From Ferrimonas sediminum (GTDB taxonomy: Bacteria; Pseudomonadota; Gammaproteobacteria; Enterobacterales; Shewanellaceae), in assembly GCF_900100175.1 (NCBI RefSeq), contig NZ_FNEM01000002.1, positions 1-64,000 on the forward strand: a stretch of 64,000 bases of DNA. Direction: 5' to 3'. Positions 55,187 to 64,000 of this stretch are shown here, piece after piece. Position 1 is the first letter of the stretch, and each line of letters begins with the position of its first letter. Made by a program: the position numbers and the translations under genes. The notes below the pieces were generated by a model that saw only the letters and a list, made by a program, of their open reading frames with translations, was not told where the DNA came from and did no database searches.

Positions 55187-56125
55187 CTAGCGCCGAAAGC
55201 GAAGCCGAAACTCTCTGGGAGCCAGCCCCATCAACCTGATAAACACCCTACGAAACGCCCCCGAATCCTCGTAGCCCACCCGGGCAGCAATCAGCTCCAC
55301 CGAGTCGGCAGTGGACTCCAGCAGATCGCACGCCTGCTGAATCCGCAGTCGCTGCAGGTAGTGCAGTGGCTTAAGGCCGGTGTTTTTAGCAAAGCGCCGC
55401 AGGAAGGTGCGCTCGGTCAGGGTCGACAGGCGCGCCAGCTCAGCGACACTGATCCCCTGGGCGTACTGGCTCTGTATATGGTGCTGCACTCGAACGATGG
55501 CGGCATCACCGTGATCCAGTCGCGGTGCGAAACGCTGATAGTACCGTTGTTCCCGGGCGCCGGTATCCACCAGCAGCACCTTGCCCAACTGCCGCATCAA
55601 CGGCTCACTGCCGAACCTGGCCACCAGTGCCAGCCCCAGATCCAACCAGGCCATCAATCCGCCGGCACTGATGACATCGCCGTCATCGATGAGGATTTTA
55701 TCGGCATTGAGCACCACATCACCAAAACGATCGGCAAACTCAGAGGCCAACTGCCAATGGGTGGTTACCGGCCGCCGAGCCAGCAACCCGGTCGCCGCCA
55801 CAATAAAGCTGCCGGCACAGGCGCAGGCCAGGGTGGCCCCCAGTCGATGCTGTTCACGCAACCACTGCAACAAAAGCGGATCCGGATGCCGGTAGAACTC
55901 CCCCTCCAGGCAAGGAGGAATCAGCACCACCTGGAACGCGGACGCCTGAAATTGTGACAACTGCTGCAACGACAAACGCTGCAACTCAAACCCAAAAGGG
56001 TAATGGTGCTGGCGACACAATCGCTCGGCCAGGCCAAACAGTTCGCAAAACCCCAGCACCGATGACTGCATCGCTTCGGGATAATCCAGTAATGCGATCT
56101 GCACCTTAGGCCTCAGGTTCGACAT
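55187..56125 (-). CDS. GlxA-type AraC-family regulator
   Basis: 312 residues: an N-terminal DJ-1/PfpI (class I amidotransferase-like) domain with the Cys elbow LACACAGSFIVA near residue 105, and a C-terminal AraC HTH with TLTERTFLRRFAKNTG and GYEDSGAFRRVFIRLMGLAPREFR. Such GlxA-type regulators sense small nitrogenous metabolites (arginine, carnitine, choline derivatives) or oxidative state. The target is unknown. The second of two ATGs (56125) is chosen because GAGGT is 6 bases upstream. Confidence 0.88.
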   Translation of the reverse strand: MSNLRPKVQIALLDYPEAMQSSVLGFCELFGLAERLCRQHHYPFGFELQRLSLQQLSQFQASAFQVVLIPPCLEGEFYRHPDPLLLQWLREQHRLGATLACACAGSFIVAATGLLARRPVTTHWQLASEFADRFGDVVLNADKILIDDGDVISAGGLMAWLDLGLALVARFGSEPLMRQLGKVLLVDTGAREQRYYQRFAPRLDHGDAAIVRVQHHIQSQYAQGISVAELARLSTLTERTFLRRFAKNTGLKPLHYLQRLRIQQACDLLESTADSVELIAARVGYEDSGAFRRVFIRLMGLAPREFRLRFRR

Positions 56126-56165
56126 GCACATACCTCATGCGACACGACCGGCGACTTCAGCAAGC

Positions 56166-57053
56166 TCATTGAATAAACGCCTGCTCAATGCTGGAGACCA
56201 GGGGATCGAACCAGGGCTGGCTCTGACTTTCCCATGACGCTAACAGGCTACGGTGGCACAGATGGTCAAACCCGTCCAACTCAAACGCCATCAGGGCGCC
56301 GGAACGAAGATGAGATCGAATCAGGGCACTGGAGATGAAACCGACGCCCTCTCCGGACAGCAGCGCTTCAACCATGACGTGCAGATCACCACAGGAAACC
56401 TGGAACTTAAAACTCTCCAGCTCCATGCCGCGGCTGCTGAGGTTATGCATCAGCAACTCACGGGAGCAGCACCCGGGTTTGGCAACATACAGGGGGTAGG
56501 CCAACAGCGCATTCAGATTCTGATAATCGATGCTATTCAGCAACGACGGCGCCGCCACGAAGATCACCTTGTCCGGCGGCAGAGGGTGACGCCAGCAGGT
56601 GCTGGTGCTGATGGGTTTAATGTGCTCGGTAATGGCAATGTCATAGCGCCCCTCATTGAGGGCGGTGGTCACCTGATCACTGGCCAGGTAATCGAACTCT
56701 ACCGAATGGTGGTACTCGCGATTAAATTCACTCAACGCGACGGGAAAATAGCTGGCGCCAAAAGCGGGTGTACAACAGAGACGCAGCGCATCGTTGCCGG
56801 AGCACTGCAACCGCGACATCAACTGCGCTTCCATCTCCAACACCCGGCGCCCGTGCTCCAGTACCAGCTCTCCCATCGCCGTTGGCTTAATCGGGGTGAG
56901 CTGCCGATTCAACAGCGACGTGCCGCAATGCTCCTCCAGGTGTTTCAGCCGTTGCGAGGCTGCCGAATGAGACAGGTTCATCGACGCTGCGGCCTTGGAG
57001 ATGCTGCCCAGCTCCACCGTTTGTACCAGAGTATGCAGATCCTGAGTTTTCAT
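56166..57053 (-). CDS. LysR-family transcriptional regulator
   Basis: 295 residues. Winged HTH at about residues 5-65 (LVQTVELGSISKAAASMNLSHSAASQRL), then the two-lobed effector-binding domain. The ATG at 57053 has AAGGA 7 bases upstream; a long in-frame upstream extension is not LysR-like. It is divergent from the FMN-reductase gene 177 bases away, the usual arrangement for LysR regulation of that neighbour. The effector is unknown. Confidence 0.9.
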   Translation of the reverse strand: MKTQDLHTLVQTVELGSISKAAASMNLSHSAASQRLKHLEEHCGTSLLNRQLTPIKPTAMGELVLEHGRRVLEMEAQLMSRLQCSGNDALRLCCTPAFGASYFPVALSEFNREYHHSVEFDYLASDQVTTALNEGRYDIAITEHIKPISTSTCWRHPLPPDKVIFVAAPSLLNSIDYQNLNALLAYPLYVAKPGCCSRELLMHNLSSRGMELESFKFQVSCGDLHVMVEALLSGEGVGFISSALIRSHLRSGALMAFELDGFDHLCHRSLLASWESQSQPWFDPLVSSIEQAFIQ

Positions 57054-57229
57054 GCTTCTGTCCTTGGCTAAAAGGCGATGGCCAACAGGCTTATTAGCAA
57101 TAAGATAACAATTAGGATTAGCCAAACCTAATATAAAAGCCGGTTCCGTGACCGGTTTCACTGCCCGGGCTCTCACGACTCCGACACTGAGCGGCTACAC
57201 TGAGTGCATTCCCCTTCAGGAGTGATGAT

Positions 57230-57775
57230 ATGGACACCATCAATGTGGTTGCTCTGTGCGGCAGCCTTCGGCAACAATCCCTAAACAAGAAACTGCTGCA
57301 TCAAGCCATCGAACTGGCCCCGAAGGAGCTCAGTTTTCGTCACGGTGACCTCAGCGAACTGCCGCTGTATAACGAAGATCTGCAAAACGCCGGCTTCCCC
57401 GTCGGCGTCGACCGGCTGCACCGGCTCTTAATCAGTGCCGACGCTATTCTGATCGTCACCCCGGAATACAACTACTCCATACCCGGAGTGCTGAAAAATG
57501 CCATCGACTGGCTGTCACGGTACCAACCCCACGGCTTTCACAACAAGCCCATCGCCATCATGGGTGCCAGTCCCGGCAGAATGGGGACCTGCCGTTGCCA
57601 ATACCACCTGCGCCAGGTGATGGTATTCCTCAATGCCTGGGTGCTGAACAAGCCGGAGATCATGATCAGTGAGGCCCATCAGGCCTTCGATCCACAGGGG
57701 CGCCTCAACGACCCCAAACTGGTGGAGTTGGTGCAAAGCCAGATGCGCAGCCTCAAGCAGATGGTCCATATCTGA
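57230..57775 (+). CDS. NAD(P)H-dependent FMN reductase
   Basis: 181 residues with the flavodoxin-like FMN reductase fold: LCGSLRQQSLNKKLL for the phosphate loop and TPEYNYSIPGVLKNAIDWLSR for the isoalloxazine site, typical of the ArsH/YieF/ChrR group. Cytosolic oxidoreductase using NAD(P)H to reduce quinones, azo dyes or chromate. Probably controlled by the divergent LysR gene. Confidence 0.9.
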   Translation: MDTINVVALCGSLRQQSLNKKLLHQAIELAPKELSFRHGDLSELPLYNEDLQNAGFPVGVDRLHRLLISADAILIVTPEYNYSIPGVLKNAIDWLSRYQPHGFHNKPIAIMGASPGRMGTCRCQYHLRQVMVFLNAWVLNKPEIMISEAHQAFDPQGRLNDPKLVELVQSQMRSLKQMVHI

Positions 57776-57783
57776 GACACGAA

Positions 57784-57803
57784 AAGCGGGGGCGCCCCCG
57801 CTT
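57784..57803 (-). terminator. Terminator of the Aer-like receptor gene
   Basis: A perfect 20-base palindrome (AAGCGGGGGC / GCCCCCGCTT) that includes the stop codon of the receptor gene and is followed on the minus strand by TTTTCG. Confidence 0.65.
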
Positions 57804-59367
57804 ACTGGCCCTGTCGGCCGGTTGACTGATTAAAGCTCAGGTGCAGGGAGCCGATGACGCCCACCTGTTGCTGCAGACTCTGGCTGCAGGCCTCCACCTG
57901 TTCAGTGGCTTCCAGGTTGCCGACGGTCAGCTCCTGAATCTCCGACAGACTGGTGGAGATCTCAGTCACCGCCTGGCGCTGCTGCACCGCCGCCGTGGCG
58001 TTTTGCCCGGCCAGGTTGTAAACCAGGTCGATATGGCGGTTAATCTGCTCTATCCCCGCGGCACTGGCGTCCGCGGCTTTGGCACAGCTGTCCGCCAGTT
58101 GATGATTGTGCTGCATCTTTTCCACCCACTGTCTCAGGGTCGAGTGCATCCCCTCAATGTTGCTGGTGATCCGGGTGGTGGCTTGCTGAGTGCGGTTGGA
58201 CAACGCCCGCACCTCATCGGCCACCACCGCAAAGCCCCGCCCCTGCTCTCCGGCCCGGGCGGCCTCGATGGCTGCATTCAGGGCCAACAGATTGGTTTGC
58301 TCTGCAATGCCGTCGATCTCATTCATGGCGATGGCCACCCTCTCCGCTTCGCCATGCAAGGCCGAGGCGTGGGTTGCCGCCGCTTCCACCTCCCGGGCCA
58401 GATCGACAATCTTGTCACGACTATCGACCATGCCGGTCTGAGCCGCCCGGCAATACTGCCGTGACAGCTCGGTGCTGGCCGCCGATTCCTCGGCACAGGC
58501 GGCGATCTCGGTGACCGACACATTCATCTGCTCCACCGCCGTGGCGATCTGATCCAGGCGGGTGTGTTCCTGCTGCACCCCGCCTTTGGCCTGCTCGCTC
58601 AGGGCCACCAGGGTATTGGACATGGCATCCAGCTGCCCGGCGGCATCACGGGTTCGCCCCAGTACGCCGGTCATCCTGGCTTGGGTGATCTGCAACTGAA
58701 AATCCAGAATGCTGCTGCTGCCATGACCGCAAAACAGGTAACGGCTGATGCTGTCGTACTCCTGTTTCAGCGCCTCCAGCTGAGCCGGGACCCGAAACGC
58801 TTCATCAAAAAACAGCGCCAGCATCGACACCACCATCAGCAGGCCACACAGCACCACCCAGGGCTGGAACAACCAGGCCACACCGGCAAACCCCAGGGTC
58901 AGAATGACACCGCTGAGCCAGCGTTTCTGAGTCAGAGTCAGGTGGCGCGAAAGGGGTTTGCCCGCCGACAGGCGTCGATACAGGGCCGTAGCACGCTTCT
59001 TGAGGTTGGTGCTGGTAGCCCGTCGTACCGACTGATACCCCACCACCTGGCCATGCTCAAAGATCGGCGTTACAAAGGCATCGACCCAGTAGTAGCGACC
59101 ATCTTTGGTACGGTTTTTAACTATCCCCCGCCAAGGCTGCTTGGCTTTCAGTTTGTCCCACAGCTCCCGAAACGCCTGCGGCGGCATGTCCGGATGGCGA
59201 ACCAGATTATGATTGTGACCGATGAGCTCCTGCTCACTGAAGCCACTAATGTCGATAAAGGACTGATTAGCGTATGTAATAACACCACGTAAATCTGTGG
59301 TGGAGACCAACTCCTCTCCCTGAGGAACCACGACTTCTTGATTGACGACGGAACACTCTCGCCTCAT
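57802..59367 (-). CDS. Aer-like PAS chemoreceptor
   Basis: 521 residues: a cytoplasmic PAS domain at about 15-120 with Aer-type sequence ([55 protein letters not shown]), two close membrane segments (about 149-187), then a methyl-accepting signalling domain with [20 protein letters not shown] and [12 protein letters not shown]. This is the Aer plan, in which PAS-bound FAD reports redox state for aerotaxis or energy taxis. No clear HAMP domain is seen between the membrane pair and the coiled coil. Start ATG with AGGAT upstream. Confidence 0.88.
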   Translation of the reverse strand: MRRECSVVNQEVVVPQGEELVSTTDLRGVITYANQSFIDISGFSEQELIGHNHNLVRHPDMPPQAFRELWDKLKAKQPWRGIVKNRTKDGRYYWVDAFVTPIFEHGQVVGYQSVRRATSTNLKKRATALYRRLSAGKPLSRHLTLTQKRWLSGVILTLGFAGVAWLFQPWVVLCGLLMVVSMLALFFDEAFRVPAQLEALKQEYDSISRYLFCGHGSSSILDFQLQITQARMTGVLGRTRDAAGQLDAMSNTLVALSEQAKGGVQQEHTRLDQIATAVEQMNVSVTEIAACAEESAASTELSRQYCRAAQTGMVDSRDKIVDLAREVEAAATHASALHGEAERVAIAMNEIDGIAEQTNLLALNAAIEAARAGEQGRGFAVVADEVRALSNRTQQATTRITSNIEGMHSTLRQWVEKMQHNHQLADSCAKAADASAAGIEQINRHIDLVYNLAGQNATAAVQQRQAVTEISTSLSEIQELTVGNLEATEQVEACSQSLQQQVGVIGSLHLSFNQSTGRQGQ

Positions 59368-59449
59368 GTGACCTACATCCTGTAGTTAATTATCCAATTT
59401 CCACTTAAGTCACACTTTACTCATTGCCAATCGATATCGCCATCTGTTA

Positions 59450-59471
59450 GGGCGGAAATCTTTTCCCGCCC
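59450..59471 (-). terminator. Possible weak terminator after metA
   Basis: A GGGCGG / CCGCCC stem with an imperfect A/T-rich middle, 30 bases past the metA stop. It lacks a T tract on the minus strand. Confidence 0.3.
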
Positions 59472-59501
59472 AAGTATAAAAAGACATATTTATCAGTAAT
59501 T

Positions 59502-60431
59502 TTATTCGGCTTTTTGGTGAAGGGAGTTCAAATCGTATGGGGTTTGCTGGTAGACGCAGTAATTGAGCCAGTTACTGATCAACAGGGCGCCGTGCGCGTG
59601 CCAGCGGGCATGGGGCGGCTGAGTCGGATCATCCTTGGGGTAGTAGTTTTTCGGTACCTGTGGTGTTCCGCCGCCGGCCCGGTCACGACGATACTCATCC
59701 TGCAACGTGGTGCGGGTGTACTCGGGATGGCCGGTAACAAACAGGTTGCGGTTGTCTTCACTGACAATCAGGTAGGCGCCGGCTTCATCGGACTCCGCCA
59801 GCACCCGCAACCGCTCGTGGGCCTTGAGTCTGTCCAGACTGACCTGAGCATAGCGCGAGTGTGGCACCCAAAACTCATCATCGAACCCCCTCAGCAACGG
59901 CACATGGCTGTGCACTCGCCGATGACGGAAGACTCCGGAGATCTTATCGTCCCGCAGATAGCGCTTTATGCCATACAGGTGATACAGGGCCGCGTGGGCC
60001 GCCCAGCACAAAAACAGCACCGAGGTGGCCCGCTGCTGCGACCACTGAATGATTTCACAGATCTCACTCCAGTAACTGACCTGCTCAAATTCGATGTTTC
60101 CCAGCGGCGCCCCGGTGATGATCAGACCATCGTAGTTGTTGTCCCGCACTTCATCGAAGTCACGGTAAAAGTCGTCCATGTGATCAATGGAGGTGTGCTT
60201 GGAAGGCTTGCGGTGAATCCGTAGCAACTCCACATCAACCTGCAGTGGCGAATTTCCCAGCAGCCGCAGTAACTGGGTTTCGGTTTCAATCTTATTGGGC
60301 ATCAGGTTAAGGATCAGCAGCTTCAGCGGCCGAATATCCTGGGATTCGGCCCGCTCATCGGACATAACAAAGATATTCTCGCTGCGCAAAATCTCCGATG
60401 CAGGCAAACGACTGGGTATTCTGACTGGCAT
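59502..60431 (-). CDS. metA: Homoserine O-succinyltransferase
   Basis: 309 residues, the exact length of E. coli MetA. Catalytic Cys in [16 protein letters not shown] (near Cys142), and His/Glu in [11 protein letters not shown], all intact. It acylates homoserine with succinyl-CoA, the first committed step of methionine synthesis. The ATG at 60431 has GGAGAGG upstream; in-frame codons before it are not conserved. Four in-register MetJ boxes lie 35 bases upstream, so it should be repressed by MetJ with SAM. Confidence 0.95.
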   Translation of the reverse strand: MPVRIPSRLPASEILRSENIFVMSDERAESQDIRPLKLLILNLMPNKIETETQLLRLLGNSPLQVDVELLRIHRKPSKHTSIDHMDDFYRDFDEVRDNNYDGLIITGAPLGNIEFEQVSYWSEICEIIQWSQQRATSVLFLCWAAHAALYHLYGIKRYLRDDKISGVFRHRRVHSHVPLLRGFDDEFWVPHSRYAQVSLDRLKAHERLRVLAESDEAGAYLIVSEDNRNLFVTGHPEYTRTTLQDEYRRDRAGGGTPQVPKNYYPKDDPTQPPHARWHAHGALLISNWLNYCVYQQTPYDLNSLHQKAE

Positions 60432-60465
60432 GGCACCTCTCCTCACTTGATACCCTGTTATACCA

Positions 60466-60497
60466 AGACATCTAGACGGCTACAACTCCAGACAGCC
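60466..60497. promoter_or_regulatory. MetJ operator, four tandem Met boxes
   Basis: Four in-register 8-bp boxes: AGACATCT, AGACGGCT, ACAACTCC and AGACAGCC, against the consensus AGACGTCT. The first is closest (seven of eight), the second six, the fourth five and the third three. Tandem boxes in register are how MetJ binds. They lie 35 bases before metA and also 100 bases before the divergent SDR gene. MetJ itself is outside the window. Confidence 0.85.
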
Positions 60498-60596
60498 AAA
60501 AATTCGGTGCCGCTCCCCTTGCTGCCCGGTTTAGCCGCAGAAGCGGAAAGCAATAACTGCTATCATTCCGCTACTTAGATTGAAATGAAGGTCGCT

Positions 60597-61322
60597 ATGA
60601 GCCAACTCTCCGCCATTATCGTCGGCGCCAACGCCGGCCTCAGCCAGATGCTGGCCCACAAACTGGCCAGTGAAGGGGTTCGATTGGGGCTGCTGGCCGC
60701 CGATCTCGATGCGCTGGCCCCGACACTGGACAAGCTGCCGGACAACACCCTGGCCAGGGAGATTAACATCTTCGATGCTGACGCCAGCCGGGCGGCACTG
60801 CAAAGCCTGTGGCAGCAGTTTGACGGGGTTCAACTGGTGATCATCAATACCGCCGCCTCCCATCAGGAGCTGGATCTGCCCTGGGCCGCCGACCGACAGG
60901 TACTGGAGGTCAACGTCACCGGCTTTACCGCCCTGGCCAACGCCGCCTTTGCCGAGTTCCGGGAGCAGAAATATGGCCAATTGGCTGCCATTACCTCCAT
61001 CGCCGGTGAGCGGGGCGGTGCCAGCAGTGCTTTCCATGCCAGCAAGGCGTTTCAACAAAACTACCTGCAGGGGCTCAGGCTGCATGCCCAACGGCTCAAG
61101 CTGCCGATCACCATCAGTGATCTGCGCCTGGGGTTCATGGAGAAGATGCAAGCCCGGGGCAGTAAGGCCTGGGGCTCAAACCTCAACACCATGGCCACCC
61201 AGATCCTCAAAGATCTGAAGCGGGCCAGGCACACCAGCTACATCACCCGCCGCTGGCGACTGATCGCCTGGCTGGGACGATGGCTGCCGGAGTTCATCTA
61301 CAATAAGCGCAAATACAAGTAA
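60597..61322 (+). CDS. Short-chain dehydrogenase-like protein lacking the catalytic Tyr
   Basis: 241 residues with an SDR fold, but altered active centre: the cofactor motif GANAGLS (residues 10-16) has Ser for the third Gly, NNAG is replaced by NTAAS, and the YxxxK motif reads FHASK (Phe146, Lys150). The Tyr-to-Phe change removes the general acid, so it is probably non-catalytic or has a changed reaction. The ATG at 60597 has GAAGG upstream. It is divergent from metA across the Met boxes. Confidence 0.82.
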   Translation: MSQLSAIIVGANAGLSQMLAHKLASEGVRLGLLAADLDALAPTLDKLPDNTLAREINIFDADASRAALQSLWQQFDGVQLVIINTAASHQELDLPWAADRQVLEVNVTGFTALANAAFAEFREQKYGQLAAITSIAGERGGASSAFHASKAFQQNYLQGLRLHAQRLKLPITISDLRLGFMEKMQARGSKAWGSNLNTMATQILKDLKRARHTSYITRRWRLIAWLGRWLPEFIYNKRKYK

Positions 61323-61336
61323 CCCCCCCCAAAAAA

Positions 61337-61358
61337 AACGCCGGCACAGGCCGGCGTT
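61337..61358. terminator. Bidirectional terminator between SDR-like gene and ompW
   Basis: An 8-9 bp stem (AACGCCGGC / GCCGGCGTT) with eight As before it, acting as a T tract for the minus strand, and GTTTAT after it. Confidence 0.8.
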
Positions 61359-61379
61359 GTTTATGGGGGGAAAGTGAAA

Positions 61380-62027
61380 TCAGAACTTGTAACCCACGGA
61401 CACCATGTAGACCCAGGGGTCGATATCGGTCTTGATCTTCACCGGGGCTCCTTCAAGCTTAAACTTCACGTCGGTCTGAATATCGATATACCAGACAGAG
61501 GCGTTCACCAGCCAGTTATTGTTGATTTCGTAATCGATTCCCACCTGTGCCGCCAGGCCCCAGGAGCTGGACAGATCCAGATCGGTCAGATCACCACCCA
61601 GATCGTTGGTGAACTCCTCATCCCAGAAGTAGGTGTAGTTGATACCGGCACCGATGTAGGGGCGGAGCTTGTCGCTGCCGAAGTAGTACTGGGCCATCAC
61701 CGTCGGTGGCAGGTGAGTCACCTCGGCAATCTTGCCCAGTGGAGCCAGGCCAACATCATGCTTGAAGGGGCTGGCCGCCAGCACTTCGATGGCCCAGGCG
61801 TCGGTCAGCATGTAGGTGAAGTTCAGGCCCAGCTGATTGCTTTCATCAACTGTGAACTCACCTAAGTTGCCAGCGTAATCACCGGTGTCAACGTCCTGTG
61901 AGGACTCATTGGGATTTACTTGGGCCCAGCCGGCGCGAACAATAAAGTCGCCGGCTTCGCGGGCGGCAAAGGCGGGGGCAGACAGAGAAGCCAGAACCAG
62001 GGCGGCTACGAGGGTGTGTTTCATCAT
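61380..62027 (-). CDS. ompW: OmpW-family outer-membrane protein
   Basis: 215 residues with a signal peptide (about 1-21, cleavage near AFA-AR) and the OmpW eight-stranded barrel (DFIVRAGWAQVNPNES, LGLNFTYMLTDAWAIEVLAAS, LPPTVMAQYYF, AGINYTYFWDE, GLAAQVGIDYEINNNW) ending VSVGYKF. OmpW is a narrow hydrophobic channel in the outer membrane, often induced in low oxygen. Terminated by a strong hairpin shared with the SDR gene. I see no complete FNR site upstream. Confidence 0.93.
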   Translation of the reverse strand: MMKHTLVAALVLASLSAPAFAAREAGDFIVRAGWAQVNPNESSQDVDTGDYAGNLGEFTVDESNQLGLNFTYMLTDAWAIEVLAASPFKHDVGLAPLGKIAEVTHLPPTVMAQYYFGSDKLRPYIGAGINYTYFWDEEFTNDLGGDLTDLDLSSSWGLAAQVGIDYEINNNWLVNASVWYIDIQTDVKFKLEGAPVKIKTDIDPWVYMVSVGYKF

Positions 62028-62203
62028 TATTCTCACTCCATGAAAACTCGGAAACCAAATTCATGCGGTTTCCCAACAAGTTGCGAAGGAATGTAACAAC
62101 TAAGAGGTATAGATTTTTTGATCTAAAACAGACTTTGAACGGCTAATTTCTCCCTACCACTTTTTTTTGATCATGAAAAGCGACCGTTATCACCACGCAG
62201 CAA

Positions 62204-62228
62204 CAAAAAAGGCACCGAAAGGTGCCTT
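62204..62228 (-). terminator. Terminator of the YbaY-like lipoprotein gene
   Basis: An 8-bp stem (AAGGCACC / GGTGCCTT) with a GAAA loop and a run of Ts on the minus strand. Confidence 0.85.
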
Positions 62229-62271
62229 GACGCAAAATTTGCGAATGTGGAAAACTCGCCTTGAACCGCAA

Positions 62272-62670
62272 TCAGCGCAGCGCCTCCATGGTCACCGTGG
62301 CCACCTCTTCGCCATTGGTGATGACCGGATAGCGCTGATAAGTCTGCAGAACCAACTTGTCTTTAATTTTTAACATCGCCACCACCACATAATCGGCATC
62401 GTCATCGATGCTCTCTCTGGGCAGCTGAAACTTAAACAGCGCCGGCAGCTTGGCAACACTGAAGCGCTTTTGCGCCAGAATACTGCCAGGCACCTTGGCA
62501 TCAATAATGGCCACGGTAATCACCGCTTCCTGTGGCAGAGTGCTTACCCCATTGGCCCCGGCCAGGCCCGCCACGCTCACCATCTCCCGGTGCTCCAGCT
62601 CAGGTCCGCTCACGGTAACGCAGCCATTCAACAGCAGCAGCAACACCGCAGTCAGCAAGGATTTATACAT
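62272..62670 (-). CDS. YbaY/YscW-like lipoprotein
   Basis: 132 residues. Lipobox LLNGC near residue 17 for acylation, then a single beta-rich domain of the YscW/YbaY type (LPQEAVITVAIIDAKVPGSILAQKRF, FKFQLPRESIDDDADYVVVAMLKIKDKLVLQT). YbaY is an outer-membrane-associated lipoprotein of unknown role. Isolated gene between two terminators. Confidence 0.8.
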   Translation of the reverse strand: MYKSLLTAVLLLLLNGCVTVSGPELEHREMVSVAGLAGANGVSTLPQEAVITVAIIDAKVPGSILAQKRFSVAKLPALFKFQLPRESIDDDADYVVVAMLKIKDKLVLQTYQRYPVITNGEEVATVTMEALR

Positions 62671-62695
62671 AAAAAAAGCTCCAGTTATCTGGAGC
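62671..62695 (-). terminator. Terminator of the AGCS symporter gene
   Basis: A 7-bp stem (GCTCCAG / CTGGAGC) with a TTAT loop, followed on the minus strand by seven Ts. Confidence 0.88.
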
Positions 62696-62748
62696 CTTTA
62701 TACCAAATCTGCGCCACGGCGAACAGTCACCGGCGCCAGTCAAATCCC

Positions 62749-64000
62749 CTAGCCGGGCTGGCGGGCGCCGGCCACAGGCTGACGGGAGGCGAAGTAGGCC
62801 ATGGTATCCACCACCACCTCTTTACGCAGCAACAGCAGCGCAATCAGGTTCGGCACCGCCATCAGGCCGTTAACCACGTCCGCCAGTAACCAGATCATAT
62901 CCAGCTGCAACAGCCCCCCCACGGCCACCAGCGCCACAAAGCACCAGCGGTAGGGCAGCCGGGCGCGTTCGCCCCACAGGAACAGTACCGCCCGCTCGCC
63001 ATAGTAGTTCCAGCCAAGAATGGTGGTAAAGGCGAAGAACAACAGCGCCAGGGTGATCACCTGCTGACCCACGGTGGCCGACAGACCGGAGGTAAAGGCC
63101 GATGAGGTCATGGCCGCTCCGGCCAGCTCCCCCTGCCAGGCGCCGGTCACGATCAGCGCCAGACCGGTCAGGGTACAGATGATAATGGTGTCGAAGAAGG
63201 TGCCGGTCATCGACACCAGTCCCTGCTCCACCGGCGAGTTGGTGCGGGCCGCCGCCGCGGCCATCGGCGCACTGCCCAGGCCGGATTCATTGGAAAAGAC
63301 ACCGCGGGCAATACCAAACTGGATCGCCATCATCACCGTGGCACCGGCAAAGCCGCCGCCCGCCGCCTGGGGGGTAAAGGCCGCTTCCACCACCAACGCC
63401 GCCGCCGCCGGCACCGCCTCCCAGTTCAATCCCAGCAGCATCACACAGGCGATGACGTAAAACACCGCCATGGAGGGCACCAGCGCGGTGGCCACCTTGG
63501 CAATGCGCTTCACGCCGCCGAGCGTCACCAGGGCCACCAGGATTGCCAACGCCGCCATGGAGAACCAGTCGGGAACGCTAAAGGCGATGCGGGCTCCGTC
63601 AACGATGGCGTTGACCTGCGGGAAAGTGCCGATACCGAAGAACGCCACCCCCAGGGTAAAGAAGGCAAACAGCTTTGCCAGCCAGACTTTTCCGGTGCCG
63701 TGGAGGATGTAATACATCGGTCCTCCCACCTGCTGGCCGCGCTCATCCTGACGACGGTATTTTACCGCCAGCATACACTCGGCGTACTTGGTGGCCATGC
63801 CGGCAAAACCGGCCATCCACATCCAGAACAGGGCGCCCGGGCCGCCGAGTTTGATGGCGGTGGCCACCCCGACGATGTTACCGGTACCTATGGTGGCGGC
63901 CAGGGCTGTACACAGGGCCGAGAAGCTGCTGATGTCGCCCTGGGCCTGATTCGGCTTCAGCATCAGTGAGATCGCCAGTGGCAGTTTTCGCACCTGCATC
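62749..64000 (-). CDS. Alanine/glycine:cation symporter (AGCS), N-terminally truncated by window end
   Basis: At least 416 residues of an AGCS-family membrane protein with about nine visible helices. ALAATIGTGNIVGVATAIKLGGPGALFWMW is the AGCS signature, also with ESGLGSAPMAAAAARTNSP. It should import alanine or glycine with sodium. Family members have 450-490 residues, so 35-75 N-terminal residues lie beyond the window edge; the ATG at 63999 should not be taken as the true start. Confidence 0.9.
   Translation of the reverse strand, partial: MQVRKLPLAISLMLKPNQAQGDISSFSALCTALAATIGTGNIVGVATAIKLGGPGALFWMWMAGFAGMATKYAECMLAVKYRRQDERGQQVGGPMYYILHGTGKVWLAKLFAFFTLGVAFFGIGTFPQVNAIVDGARIAFSVPDWFSMAALAILVALVTLGGVKRIAKVATALVPSMAVFYVIACVMLLGLNWEAVPAAAALVVEAAFTPQAAGGGFAGATVMMAIQFGIARGVFSNESGLGSAPMAAAAARTNSPVEQGLVSMTGTFFDTIIICTLTGLALIVTGAWQGELAGAAMTSSAFTSGLSATVGQQVITLALLFFAFTTILGWNYYGERAVLFLWGERARLPYRWCFVALVAVGGLLQLDMIWLLADVVNGLMAVPNLIALLLLRKEVVVDTMAYFASRQPVAGARQPG

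Noticed and set aside
62028-62180. FNR site before ompW
   Set aside because: TTGAT half-sites occur (TTGATCTAAAAC and TTGATCATGAAA), but neither has the ATCAA partner at the right spacing.

Overview
This window reads as ordinary chromosome from a GC-rich, Shewanella-related marine gammaproteobacterium. Ferrimonas is my best guess. The grounds are an isoleucine/valine-degradation operon in Shewanella order behind a LiuR-type operator, a three-gene octaheme-cytochrome cluster of the Shewanella Otr type, an aerotolerance-type (Bat) operon with a BatB-BatC fusion, MetJ-type regulation of metA, and GC content higher than in Shewanella. The genus is inference; no rRNA or tRNA gene was found to fix it.

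Layout. 1-8,030: a pirin, then a compact MoxR/DUF58/DUF4381/BatA/BatB-C/BatD operon. 8,174-9,431: an ECF sigma factor with a DUF3379 membrane partner. 9,807-12,921: a PutP-type symporter and a FadL-type fatty-acid channel with a FadR-like operator. 13,082-18,299: a run of an MMPL/RND transporter, a LolA-like periplasmic protein, an outer-membrane barrel, a DUF2892 protein and a rhodanese. 18,300-20,530: a small accessory patch with an orphan gene and a REP-associated tyrosine transposase (RAYT) flanked by inverted copies of a short motif. 20,530-26,426: a HAD phosphatase, a patatin-like RssA, two paralogous LuxR-type regulators and a divergent SulP transporter. 26,593-29,544: a 983-residue lipoprotein with about nine Ig-like repeats, with an AT-rich upstream region. 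30,059-38,604: RihA, a chemoreceptor, membrane and outer-membrane proteins, an epimerase, a CDF transporter with an unusual metal site and an RRM protein. 38,770-46,285: the seven-gene ivd operon. 46,452-55,117: a glutamate-synthase-like FMN protein, a large TonB-dependent receptor and the monoheme cytochrome/DUF3373 barrel/octaheme cytochrome operon. 55,187-64,000: GlxA- and LysR-type regulators, an FMN reductase, an Aer-like receptor, metA, a degenerate SDR, OmpW, a YbaY-like lipoprotein and a truncated AGCS symporter.

How the genes fit together. Several blocks serve catabolism and respiration: FadL uptake, branched-chain amino-acid breakdown to propionyl-CoA and acetyl-CoA, proline/sodium symport, nucleoside salvage and multiheme cytochrome electron transfer. 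Regulatory DNA supports three of them: a FadR-like site before fadL, a LiuR site overlapped by a PsrA-like palindrome before the ivd operon, and four in-register Met boxes before metA.

I found no phage, CRISPR array, toxin island or biosynthetic cluster. The least explained pieces are the RAYT repeat array, the repeat lipoprotein, the MMPL/LolA-like/barrel run, the paired LuxR regulators and the SDR lacking its catalytic tyrosine.
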